Origin: Protea cynaroides
Lineage: Eukaryota; Streptophyta; Magnoliopsida; Proteales; Proteaceae
Length of the DNA stretch: 64,000 nt
Reading direction: 5' to 3'
Assembly: GCA_028583415.1 (NCBI GenBank)
Contig: CM053266.1
Span: 41,535,758 to 41,599,757 of the forward strand
Shown piece after piece: positions 35,716-46,390 of this stretch. The first letter of the stretch is position 1. Every line of letters starts with the position of its first letter. The translations under genes were made by a program, and so were the position numbers. A model generated the notes under the pieces. The model did no database searches and was not told where the DNA came from. It saw only the letters and a list, made by a program, of their open reading frames with translations.

Positions 35716-36310
35716 AGCAATAACAGAAATAACAAAAAAAACCTTATCCCAATTAAATGGGGATGGCTACATAGATCCTTACACTCTAATCAGCTCTATT
35801 CGATGTCATACTTGATGCAAGGAATAAGTTGTGCATGTCTTTCCTCACCACCTCTCCTAGAGTCATTTTTGGCTCTGCCCCTGGCTCTTATAGTTCCTTC
35901 AATCTGAATCAAATCACTAATTCATATGGGAGCATCTGGAGGCTTCCATTGAACATAGCATGCTACCTCAAACGACTTTCTTGTAGCTTATTATATATCG
36001 GAGCTACTCCTAAATCAGCTCTAATATGGTCATCCCTTACTTTATCCATCTTAGTTTTGCCACACATCCATCTCAATATCTTCATCTAAGCTACACAAAA
36101 TTTATCTATATGATGCTTCTTAACTGCCAACTTCCGCACCATACATTGGCAAATGACTGTCCAATAAAATTTTCCTTTAAGTTTTGAAGGAATACGTCGA
36201 TCATACAACACTCCAAATGCATTTCTCCACTTCATCAATCCTATTTTAATTCTCTATGAAACATCACCTTCTTTCTTTATGATTGAGCCTAGATAACAAA
36301 AAAGAAAATT
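35716..36310 (-). mobile_element. RTE-type LINE 3' fragment (copy A)
   Basis: On the minus strand the sequence ends in the characteristic plant RTE 3' end, ...CCATTTAATTGGGATAAGG, with a short poly-T/TTG-like tail. Further 5', translated fragments read YLGSIIKKEGD and W-x-V-x-W-R-P-L, like the last part of RTE reverse transcriptases. It is heavily mutated. The same insertion occurs in copy B. Confidence 0.75.
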
Positions 36311-36379
36311 TTGGCAAATACTACCTACAATTTAGGGAGAATATGACGTTTATAAATCAGACTAAACTAACATTATTAT

Positions 36380-36745
36380 TGTTAGCGGATAAAATTCTTG
36401 TAATCGTAGGCTGCTTTGACTATGACTTAGTCTGCTTTACTATGACTTAGTCAAAGCAGTCAAAGCAGCTGAATTAGGAATAAAATACACTGTTTTGACA
36501 CTGCTTTGAATTAGTCAAGCTGGATATTAGAATCCAATCCTTAGTTTCCTTTTTCATTATTTTCTTCTTGTAACTAGGATTCTAAATTGAAGAGTCCTAG
36601 AACTATCGATTTTATTGTTTACTGTTTTCTATAAATAAAAGGTGATAGGGGGAGAGGAGAACTACAGAATTGCGATTTCTCTCTTCCCCCTTTTTCCTCA
36701 AATCTCTATCGTTGGGTTCTAGTTCTCTCATTTCTACTTGTAACA
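36380..36745. mobile_element. solo LTR, private to copy A
   Basis: A 366-bp element starting TGTTAGCGGATAAAATTC and ending TACTTGTAACA, flanked by ATTAT on both sides (36375-36379 and 36746-36750). It contains TATAAATAAAAGG as a promoter-like box. Copy B has the uninterrupted site at about 56639. The ends TGTTA...AACA are common in Ty1/copia LTRs, but the lineage is not provable from an LTR alone. Confidence 0.85.
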
Positions 36746-36846
36746 ATTATCAACATCATCCCTCAGCTTACTTGTTTGTATTCATAAGAGGAAAGAGTTT
36801 ACCACAAAGACTACAGCAATGGAAGATTGCACACTTCTTTTTTTAT

Positions 36847-38077
36847 TGATGCGGGATCCCGGGTTGAGAAAACCCTAATTAATCCGCTAATGGGCCCAAC
36901 CAAATAACATGGAAGCTTGGTTCAACAAACAGTGGCAGAATTGTAAATAAACTCAAAACTCAACCAGTAGTGGCAATTCTGTAAATAATCAGAAGTTTCT
37001 AATAACTTGAAGAAACCAAACAGAACCTTAGGATAGATTAAGAATTATATTTCAAGGAATGGGGGTAGTGTGGGTATTAAGACAAAAGAAGGGTGACTTA
37101 GGAATAAGTTATAAGGGAAGGGGTATTATGGGAAAGTGGGAAATAAAATCCAATCAATAATCTGGAAAGGAGTTCGTCTCCTTCCTTTAGACAAACAGGG
37201 AGGCGGAAACCAGAATGGGTGGGGGAGAGAGAGATCTCACTCGATAAGGATCCGATGGACTTGAGATTTTAGATGAAGGTTCGTAGGGACTAAGAGTACT
37301 GTTCCCAACTGATATTGACTCCAAACAGCAAGGAATAAGATGGTATTGAAGGTCTGAATCTGGGTTTGGCAGTGGGAGAGAGAAACCTTGGGTTGCAGGT
37401 TTTGATTCTTCACACTGAGATGATTTTCAGGTCTTGGACCTTGGGGTTATGGGTTGTCCTTATAGGTTGAAGGTATTCCCTAAATTTCAGGGTGAAAGGA
37501 GGTGGGACGAGAGAGTTTTAACAAGAAATTGTGGGCTGGAGTTACCGCCCAGAAACAGAGGAGGGGGTTTCGGTTGTAGGGACTGGGCAGAGGGAAGATG
37601 GAAGGAGAGAAAGAAAGGAAGGGAAAAGGAAGAAGAAGAGGAGAGGATCAGCCTAAGCTGTCCTGATTCGCAGAAAGTGAATGAGAGAAAGGAAAAGAGA
37701 AGGGGAAGGAGCTTTCGGCCAGCAGGCCTGCAAATCACAAAACTGAAACTTCAATTCATTCATAAAATTCTTCTTCAATTCTTCACTACTGAAAATAAAA
37801 CCTAATACATGTTCTATTTAAAGGTAGAACTTTCCTAAACTAATTTAAAGTAAACTTAGAAAGTAAATAACATCTTTATGAAATCAAATCTAATCCCTAT
37901 GACATAAAATAGAAATAGTAAATAAGGAAACCTATAAATTAAAACTTCCTAATCTAATTAATCATCTACCAACCCTTTCCAGACCAAAAGGTTGGTTTGG
38001 GTTTGAGCCGGTTCAGGTTTGGCTTGGGTAGCCAAATTGGCTCGTGTCGATCCATCCATGACACTGCTACTGCATCA
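36847..38077 (-). repeat. 3' LTR of the Gag-Pro element
   Basis: 1231 bp, TG...CA bounded. Its first ~112 bases on the coding strand are also the last codons of the Gag-Pro frame. Confidence 0.93.
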
Positions 38078-39858
38078 ACTCTCCGCTTCTCAAAAGAACT
38101 CGACTCCGTCGAGTCTGGATAAGGACCAAGAATACCATCAGATGGAATGCGTTGGAGGAGAAGCGAGTTAGCATTCTTTTTAAGCTTGATGGCGGGAAGG
38201 TGTTTTGCCGGAAGAAGTTGCATATCGAGCCCACCGAATTTGAAGGTGTACGTATTCTCGTACCCATCATGCTGAACCTTCTTGTCAAACATCCAAGGAC
38301 GACCAAGGAGAAGGTGACAGATCTTGAGGGGTAACACATCACATCGAACAGTGTCGATCAATCCGCCGATGGAATACGTGACCAAGCATCGCTCATGAAC
38401 CTTAAGATTATTGTTATTTATCCATCCAACCTTGTAGGGATGCGGATGGGGCTCTGTCTTCAAACCCAACTTGTTAACCATATCTTCTGATACTGCATTG
38501 GTGCAACTGCCGCCGTCAATAATCATGGTGCATAGGGAACCGTTGCATCGTACCCGTGTCTGGAAAATATTGCCGCGTCGCCAATCATCCTCTTCAGGTA
38601 TCTGTGTAGCCAAGAGAGGGCGAAGGACCATAAAAGGCTGGTGCAACTGATCAACATCACTGTCGCTATCATCACTATCGTGCTCGGCTGCCAAGTATAC
38701 GATCTCATTCTTACGTTGCTCCTCTGTGGCAGTAGCCATGAGTTCTTCTTTATTGGCAAAAGCAATGGAGCGATTTGGGCAATGGGAAGCAAAGTGACCG
38801 AAACCCTTACAGGTGTAACATTGGATCTCAGCCCTCGGTTTTGAAGGAGGTCTATCATAACTACGCCGAGGCGGAGAATATGGGCGGGTCGGCCGTGAAG
38901 ATGCCATACTAGAACCACTTTCTTGGGGCTTGCTAAAAGACTTCTCTGGTGGTGGAGCTTGCTTGACAAAATTGTTACCTTTAGAGAACGTCTCTGGAAA
39001 GCTTCTCCGGTTGTATGGCCGCTTTAAATTTTCCTCTACCGATATGCCACTTGTCAGGCGTCCTCCATTGTATGTAACCTATTGGAAGCCAAGGAAGCAC
39101 TAATCTGTGGGTGCAAACCATTACGGAATTGTGCGACCAAAACATCTTCATCCCAATCAAAATCAGATCGGGTAGCCAAATAATAGAATCGGGCCACATA
39201 TTCTTCAACAGTCATATTGTCTTGCCGTAATTGTGTAAACTTGAGATGCGTCCGTTGCTTATAATCAAGAGGTAGGAATCGACGGTTCATTGCCGCATAC
39301 ATCTCAGCCCAAGTATTTATCTCACCAATGCCGCGAGTTTGATTTTGTTTCTGATATTTAATCCACCAAACTCGTGCCGTGCCCTTCAATTTAGCTTCTG
39401 CAAACATCAATTTTCTAGGCTCTGACAATCCGTACCATTTGGAAAATATCTCCAAGCTATGGATCCGGTCCAAGATATTCCTCAGGATTTTGGTCTCCAT
39501 TAAAATCAAGCACATCCAGCCGTGCTCCTTTGTCAGCACCAAAAATTTCTCCATGTCGACCAACTCCATATGGTGGTGGTGGTGGTGGTGGTACATGTCG
39601 TGATGGTGATGGTGGTGGAGATGCATTGGGAGGTGGAACATATGAGACGGAGTTGGAAAAATCTCCAAGTATGGGACTCTTACCTTTTATAGCTTGTGAC
39701 AACGAGTTAATGGACATCTGCATTTTTGCCATCATATCCTGAAAATTTAAAATAGAAGCATCTATCCCATCCAGTCGGTTTGATATACCACTAATGGCCA
39801 TGTTAGTTTCCTCTTTGTCGGCGGTAACACGTGCTAGGAGCTCATTGTTACTCACCAT
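37966..39858 (-). pseudogene. Gag-Pro reading frame of the young LTR element (frame-disrupted)
   Basis: The likely start is the ATG at 39858, just inside the primer-binding site (MVSNNELLARV...). The N-terminal part runs to about 39470 and includes a proline-rich stretch. The capsid region (FSKWYGLSEPRKL...WWIKYQKQ...VEEYVARFY) lies in another frame, about 39490 to 39054, and is separated by an apparent extra G near 39470. A TGA interrupts it at 39054, and a second shift near 39035 restores the first frame. There the zinc knuckle CYTCKGFGHFASHC and the protease-like IIDGGSCTNAVSEDMV follow. The frame continues to a stop at 37966, inside the 3' LTR. Gag packages RNA, and the protease would mature it. 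With three lesions this copy should not make the full protein. Confidence 0.85.
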
Positions 39859-39886
39859 GACTGTAGGAATTCGCTCTGATACCAAT

Positions 39887-41117
39887 TGATGCGGGATCCC
39901 GGGTTGAGAAAACCCTAATTAATCCGCTAATGGGCCCAACCAAATAACATGGAAGCTTGGTTCAACAAACAGTGGCAGAATTGTAAATAAACTCAAAACT
40001 CAACCAGTAGTGGCAATTCTGTAAATAATCAGAAGTTTCTAATAACTTGAAGAAACCAAACGGAACCTTAGGATAGATTAAGAATTATATTTCAAGGAAT
40101 GGGGGTAGTGTGGGTATTAAGACAAAAGAAGGGTGACTTAGGAATAAGTTATAAGGGAAGGGGTATTATGGGAAAGTGGGAAATAAAATCCAATCAATAA
40201 TCTGGAAAGGAGTTCGTCTCCTTCCTTTAGACAAACAGGGGAGGCGGAAACCGGAATGGGTGGGGGGAGAGAGATCTCACTCGATAAGGATCCGATGGAC
40301 TTGAGATTTTAGATGAAGGTTCGTAGGGACTAAGAGTACTGTTCCCAACTGATATTGACTCCAAACAGCAAGGAATAAGATGGTATTGAAGGTCTGAATC
40401 TGGGTTTGGCAGTGGGAGAGAGAAACCTTGGGTTGCAGGTTTTGATTCTTCACACTGAGATGATTTTCAGGTCTTGGACCTTGGGGTTATGGGTTGTCCT
40501 TATAGGTTGAAGGTATTCCCTAAATTTCAGGGTGAAAGGAGGTGGGACGAGAGAGTTTTAACAAGAAATTGTGGGCTGGAGTTACCGCCCAGAAACAGAG
40601 GAGGGGGTTTCGGTTGTAGGGACTGGGCAGAGGGAAGATGGAAGGAGAGAAAGAAAGGAAGGGAAAAGGAAGAAGAAGAGGAGAGGATCAGCCTAAGCTG
40701 TCCTGATTCGCAGAAAGTGAATGAGAGAAAGGAAAAGAGAAGGGGAAGGAGCTTTCGGCCAGCAGGCCTGCAAATCACAAAACTGAAACTTCAATTCATT
40801 CATAAAATTCTTCTTCAATTCTTCACTACTGAAAATAAAACCTAATACATGTTCTATTTAAAGGTAGAACTTTCCTAAACTAATTTAAAGTAAACTTAGA
40901 AAGTAAATAACATCTTTATGAAATCAAATCTAATCCCTATGACATAAAATAGAAATAGTAAATAAGGAAACCTATAAATTAAAACTTCCTAATCTAATTA
41001 ATCATCTACCAACCCTTTCCAGACCAAAAGGTTGGTTTGGGTTTGAGCCGGTTCAGGTTTGGCTTGGGTAGCCAAATTGGCTCGTGTCGATCCATCCATG
41101 ACACTGCTACTGCATCA
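39887..41117 (-). repeat. 5' LTR of the Gag-Pro element
   Basis: 1231 bp, nearly identical to the 3' LTR. Its end abuts the tRNA-Met primer-binding site after two spacer bases. Confidence 0.93.
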
Positions 41118-41154
41118 TTTATATAAAAAGATAACAGCTCAGGTGATGATCTAA

Positions 41155-43033
41155 TGTAAACACAATAACGATATGGTGAATCGATAATGATTGCAAGTAG
41201 GATCCCAATAATGGTGACTTCCAGCAACAGAAATAATAGTAACACAAAGAAAAGAGAATGAAAGAGGGGGAGGAAAAGAGGTCAATCTCAAACCAAGGGC
41301 ATCTCACATGATAATCAAGAGTTACAACTATCCAAGATTACTCAAGTTTATTCAACTTCAACTTAACCTTGACATATGCCTTACATCATTTAAATAGGAA
41401 TCTCATCTGAGTCTCAAATGGAAACATAATTAACAAGAAAGTAATTAATCTAGGAGGGTAATTAATTAGGAAAGTAAATGCTAAATAAAATCCTACTAAA
41501 ATAAAACAGCACCTCTTCTTGTTATAGCTAAGCCTTCCCTCTATGTTCTTTCCATGCGCAATCTTTATTTGATCTTGCGATGAGATCTTGTGACTTGATC
41601 TTGATGTGATCTTGATTTCCATTGGCATGGGGATCTTGTGACTTGATTTTCATATGATCTTGATTTCCATGGGCATGGGCTGAACAATATTGCATCAATT
41701 CTCCCCTGTTTAAAAAAAAACTCAACCTCGAGTTTTGAATCGGTTTAAAATCAACATGACGGGATTAGTTTTCTTCTTCCAATGAGAACTGAATTTTGGT
41801 TGCGTACAAAAATTAAAAAGGAAATCTACAAATTAGGGAGTTCTCTCTTCAAAGTACTTTGACGTGATCAGGAACTCAATGTGTTCAACTTCACAATCAA
41901 CATTAAGAATATCATAGGTAACAGACACACCTCATGTAAAACACTTATGAAGTCTTCCTTAACCACATCATTGGCTGGGACCACCATCTCGATCTCATCC
42001 TTTTTGACCTCGTCACTGATAGTTGTAACCTCTTCAACACAATCTTCAATAGTAAACTCTGGAAATAGAATATCGTTCACCTTGCAAAAGATGTGGTCTT
42101 TGCCTTTAGTCACTGATTTTTCTACAATCGGTATAGGAACTAGCCCTTCCTTTATTGAGTTAGTCAAAGTTGAGTTGTCCTTAATCTCAGGTTCCGATGA
42201 TTGCTTCATGTCCCTTTTCACTTTTAAGACTTGTTCAAAAGAATCTAATTGGCCATGTATTTTTTTTGGGTAAGTCTAATTGGCCATGTAACCATGTATA
42301 AAACTCCATGTGATCACAAAGAAGTGAAATCCGCCTACTATCAACAGTGGGTGGTGGAGGAAGATCTTTGTTAGCGTGTCAAGGAAGCCTTGCATCCATG
42401 GGAGTTTCCAGTGCAATCAATCTTTCAATAGCTTGCCTCAATGCTTCAATAACATGCAGGATAGAGGTAGTGTTCATTGTATCAGTGTTGGCCAAAGCTC
42501 TGATACCAATTTAATGCAAACCCATTAACGATATGATGAATCGATAATGGTTGCAGGCAGGATCCCAATAGTGGCGACTTCCAGCAATAGATAATAATAG
42601 TAGCACAAAGAAAAGAGAATGAAAGAGGGAGAGGAAAGGAGGCCGATCTCAAGCGAAAGGAGGCTGATCTCAGGCCAAGGGCTTCTCACCCAATAATCAA
42701 GAGTCACAACTACTCAAGAATCCTTAAGTCTATTCAACTTCAACTTAACCTTGACATATACCTTACATCATTTAAATAGGGTTCTCATTTGAGCCTCAAA
42801 TGGAAACATAATTAACAAGGAAGTAATTAATCTAGGAAGGTAATTAACTAGGAAAGTAAATACTAAGTAAAATCCTACTAAAATAAAACAGCACCTCTTC
42901 TTGCTATAGCTAAGCCTACCATCTATGTTCTTTGCATGCGTGATCTTAATTTGATCTTGCGAGATATTGTGACTTGATCTTGATGTGATCTGGATTTTCA
43001 TGGGCATGGAGATCTTGTGACTTGATCTTGCCA
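41155..43033 (-). mobile_element. second non-autonomous LTR element (LARD/TRIM-like), right LTR truncated
   Basis: Two diverged LTR copies (about 41155-41697 and 42515-43033) flank an 817-bp interior. On the minus strand the primer-binding site TGGTATCAGAGC (42497-42508) follows the right LTR, and ACAGGGGAGAAT precedes the left LTR, which begins TGATGCAATATTG. The right LTR lacks about its outer 60 bp, so no target duplication can be seen. The LTRs differ at many sites, making it much older than the neighbouring Gag-Pro element. It is absent from copy B. Confidence 0.75.
41868..42221 (-). CDS. hypothetical 117-aa frame inside the second LTR element
   Basis: An open frame in the interior of the non-autonomous LTR element. 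It is acidic and lysine-rich (KKDEIEMVVPANDVVKEDF) and has no zinc knuckle, protease or polymerase motif. It starts MKRDMKQSSEPEIKD. It could be a relic of a Gag-like protein or chance. There is no evidence of a separate gene. Confidence 0.3.
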   Translation of the reverse strand: MKRDMKQSSEPEIKDNSTLTNSIKEGLVPIPIVEKSVTKGKDHIFCKVNDILFPEFTIEDCVEEVTTISDEVKKDEIEMVVPANDVVKEDFISVLHEVCLLPMIFLMLIVKLNTLSS

Positions 43034-43934
43034 GATCTTTTTTTCATGTCTCAGCAGAGGCATGCATCTAATTTTGCAATAGGAAAGATAATGCAGAAAG
43101 AGGATGACTATTTTCCTTCCATGTGGCCAAGGCCTAGAAGGCTGTGCCACATGAGAGGAGCATGAATCAGTAAATACATGTAGCTCTCAAAGGCCTGCCA
43201 AAGTTCCTCCAATCCCCCCCACACAAAAAAAAAAAAAAAAACAAAACAAAAAGAAAAAAAAGAAAAAAGAAAAAAAAGGGAAAAACAAGAAGCAGTTCAT
43301 TCTCTGTGAAGAAAACCCTCCCCCTTATACTCATCAATTAGATTATAAATGGAAAAAATTATATCAGACAATTTAATAACATTTAAGCACTGATTTCATT
43401 TGTGTTAAAAGTATGTGTCGTTCTCTAGGTGTCACCTAGTTAGTGCTGTTTAGTTTCCAGCTTGTTTAGATTAGAGTTAGAGTTCCTTACTTGGATTCTA
43501 ACTCTCCTATTGTAGACTCCTATTGTGAGTGTCTTTTTAGTCTTTTAGCACTTTTCTACTTCTCTCTTTTTATTATAAATACAAAGATGGGTGGTCCCTA
43601 AAGACCATCCAAGCATTCCGTTCCTAAAGGAGTGCTTTCAACAATTTGTAATTCACTCACTCTGAAGACAGACGATTTAAACAATAAGGACCAGGAAACA
43701 AAGATTACAAGCTACAACAGGAAAAATGCATACACCATGTGATAAATATTTTAAACACTATCACTTGAGGTAAACAGAGTTAATTATACTACACAAGGCA
43801 AAACTGACCCAAGTCCTTCCAAGAAAATCCAACAAGAAAGCCGAATCAGTAAAATCAGAATCTCCAGGGGTCCAGTTGCTATTTGGAGGAAGAATAAGTT
43901 AAATAAAGGCAGTCGCACATAATAGAGAACATAC
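43034..43934. other. remainder of SEC62 pseudogene intron 2
   Basis: Aligns with copy B (about 56850-56940 and 58105-58783). It contains an A-rich run at 43211-43280. Both copies hold a stretch (about 43385-43690 in A, 58245-58530 in B) with TATAAATACAA and CCTAAAGACC blocks that looks like an old LTR or similar repeat inserted before the duplication. Confidence 0.5.
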
Positions 43935-44850
43935 AGGGAATATCTCTAAATGAGCTGGCCAGCTAGATAATTTCCTCTTCCCAGGTTGTACAATTTTCAC
44001 CACATGAACACATCTCACCAAAAGATTCTTCATCAAAAGAACATTGGCAATATCTTCAACTTCCAAATTCCTATCTGATTCTAGTACTTCCATTAGCTCT
44101 GGATGATTTCTTAAAAAGCTAGCAAAATGTTCCCCTCTGAAATACTCCACCCGAGTCTCCTGTAAAACTGCCCATCTACATTCTAGATCCTTATGGTCCC
44201 TCACCTTCCCAGCAAACACCTGAAATGCATCTTTCCCAGCAGCTTGCCTCTGAAACATACACATCTTAAATAAATCAGAAATGACCAGAATTTAAAACAA
44301 GAAATTTGAACAAATTTTTGTGCCATGAATATAAAGATTTTCGTGCCATGAACAAAAAATCTTTTCCCCCACCATTCTTCTTGGTGTATTATATTTAGAT
44401 AGTCACCTTTCTTCTCAGCAATGCCTTTACCCAATATGATGAATTAATCTTAATGCTAGAATACCTGAGCAAAATGTTTCAATAAAGTAGAAAAGGTAAA
44501 ATAAAATTGAACATACATAGAACTAGATACTGGATATTCCAAAATGAACTCTAGTGAGAGAGAGGCCAGAAATAAATGAAACATGTGGCTTTCTAGTTCC
44601 AAAGTTATAAACCATCAAAGAAAGGAGGTGTGTGATACACTAGATAACAAACGGTAATAGGTAAAAAAACTGGTCCTGGATGCAGTTGACTGTCACTTGT
44701 GAGGTGCTGCTGTCATGGGTTTTCTGTTTCAAATATTGAAAATGTGGCTCACCAATGAGGAAAATAAACATCAGTCTCGATTTGTGCGTCATCATTTTCC
44801 TTTTAAAAATTCAAACAAGTAAATAAATAAGCTTCTGGATACTCCCTCTA

Positions 44851-45214
44851 TGATAGGAACCAGAGGGGACAGCTAGGCAATGAAGACAGCATGGGAGCTG
44901 ACGCGGATGGAAACGTGACCACGCGAAGAGGAAGCCGAGTAAGGATAAGGTCGAGCACGCTACGTGATTTTGTAATCTGATGGGACCACATGGGACAATG
45001 ATATGTAACCGTATTCTGTTAAAGTTTGTTAGAAGATATTTTAGGGAATGATAAGGGACGATGTAACAGCTGTATCAGCTGAGTATTTAAAAGGACCGTT
45101 GGATATCGAATGAAGTAAGAAGAATATTATCCTCTCTCTTGCCTTCTCTATCTGTCATTCTAGGAGGATCGGCCCTCGAAGCCCGTATCTTACCATTACT
45201 CACTTAACCTATCA
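44851..45214 (+). repeat. 5' LTR of the chromovirus
   Basis: 364 bp. Immediately downstream, TTTTGGTGCTTTCACTGAG is the probable primer-binding site. I cannot assign the tRNA. Confidence 0.92.
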
Positions 45215-45242
45215 ATTTTTGGTGCTTTCACTGAGAGCTGAA

Positions 45243-46372
45243 ATGGCGAAAAAAAATGGCCTTCGGCATCCCGATGAATCTGTCAAACGATTGGCGGAGA
45301 CCACCGTAGGTCATGGCGGAAGTCTTAACTCCTTGCAAACATCAATGGTGGAACAACGTCAGATTACATCTGAGTTGTCTCTTAAAATGACGTCCATTGA
45401 AGGACGTTTGGAGCAGGTCCTGCGCATTGCAAAGATGCTACGGACTCCACCACTACAACAGTCTGCCGCTTCCTAGGACCAACCACACTCCAACACGGTG
45501 AATCTTACTGAACTGCATATGCAGACTTCCTCAGCGATCAGGAGCAGTCATTTCCGACCAATCAAAACCAGAACTCTATCCAAACCCGCACCATCCGATT
45601 GGATTTTCCCAGGTTTGAAGGAGATGATCCGGTGGGGTGGATTTTCAAGGCCGAACGTTTCTTTGACTTCCACAGCACACCCGACGGCCAATGACTTCTC
45701 GTCTCTTCGTTCCACATGGATGGTCCAGCGCTCCAGTGGTTTCAGTGGATGTATCGAACATCCCAGTTCTCTTCATGGCAAGCATTTACTAGGGCCTTGG
45801 AGGTAAGGTTCGGCCCATCAGAGTTTGAGGATCTGCAAGGCGCCCTAGCAAAGCTATCTCAGACTTATACAGTGGCGGCCTATCAGTCTCAGTTCGAAGC
45901 CTTGGCGAATCGCACGACGGGAGCGTCTCCAGCATTTCTGATGAGTTGCTTTATTTCAGGGTTACAACCTGTCATTCGATCAGAGGTGATGGCGTTCCGA
46001 CCACACTCCATGGCACAAGCGGTAGGGTTGGCTCGATTGCAGGAGTCTAAACTAGCAGAAGGCCGTTGAACTTGGGCACAAACCTCAAACTCCCGACCAC
46101 CCTTATTACCGGCACCAATCCCTCAACACGTCCCAGCTTTGTTACCGCCACCAGCCCCAAACCGTATTCCTATCAAGCGATTGTCTCCGACTGAAATGCA
46201 GCTACGCAGAGATAAGGGACTCTGCTACAACTGTGACGAGAAGTTCGCTCCCGGACACCATTGTAAATCTCAACAACTGTTCTTGTTGGAATATGGGACT
46301 GATGACAACGTGGGCAATGGAGCAGGCTTAACGGTGGAAGAACCTGTGTCCGTTGTGGCCAGTCCAGAATAG
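45243..46372 (+). pseudogene. chromovirus Gag region (frameshifted)
   Basis: It starts MAKKNGLRHPDESVKRLAE in one frame and stops at about 45474. The capsid part resumes in another frame and reads WFQWMYRTSQFSSWQAFTRA and, later, LQGALAKLSQTYTVAAYQSQ, typical of the retrotransposon Gag domain. After a stop at about 46067 the zinc knuckle CYNCDEKFAPGHHCK appears (about 46225-46270). Gag would form the particle and bind RNA. Stops and shifts prevent this here. Confidence 0.85.
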
Positions 46373-46390
46373 TCAGATCCTCCCACAGAG

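Larger units (their letters stand above)
36847..41117 (-). mobile_element. Gag-Pro-only LTR retrotransposon (TR-GAG-like), young insertion
   Basis: A complete 4271-bp element. Two 1231-bp LTRs (36847-38077 and 39887-41117) start TG and end CA and differ, by eye, in only two substitutions and two 1-bp indels. A perfect TTTAT target duplication flanks it (36842-36846, 41118-41122). The element reads on the minus strand. The primer-binding site TGGTATCAGAGC (39873-39884) matches initiator tRNA-Met, and purine-rich GAGAAGCGGAGAGT precedes the 3' LTR. The 1809-bp interior encodes Gag, a zinc knuckle and a retropepsin-like domain, with no reverse transcriptase, RNase H or integrase. It sits in intron 2 of the SEC62 pseudogene. 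Confidence 0.93.
33550..44249 (-). pseudogene. SEC62: SEC62 pseudogene (exons 2-5 only)
   Basis: A second copy of the SEC62 gene body. Exon 2 (43935-44249) is intact and codes 105 aa with a few changes from the functional copy, for example FRGEHFASFLRN. Exon 3 (35282-35438) has a TAG stop where the intact copy reads KRRPLW, and a 45-nt in-frame deletion in the second hydrophobic stretch; its donor changed from TTAG|GTAAG to TTAT|GTAAG. Exon 4 (about 34022-34221) has an extra A after GATGAA that leads to a stop, and lacks its donor. Exon 5 (33550-33815) has an internal deletion after the GATGATG codons and a local duplication around CAGCAAACTGTA with a poly-A insertion. No exon 1 precedes it. 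Several lesions are independent, so decay rather than sequencing error is likely. Confidence 0.9.

Noticed and set aside
37434..37805. 123-codon frame on the + strand, present identically at 40474-40845
   Set aside because: It lies antisense inside both LTR copies of the Gag-Pro element, is composed of purine-rich low-complexity sequence and has no domain. Identity simply reflects the young LTRs.
38523..38969. 148-codon minus-strand frame within the Gag-Pro element
   Set aside because: It is an alternative frame of the zinc-knuckle and protease coding region and has none of their motifs.
44201..44434. Minus-strand frame just upstream of pseudogene exon 2 as a possible alternative first exon
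   Set aside because: It reads through the intron side of a good TTTCAG acceptor and the sequence is not conserved in the intact copy.
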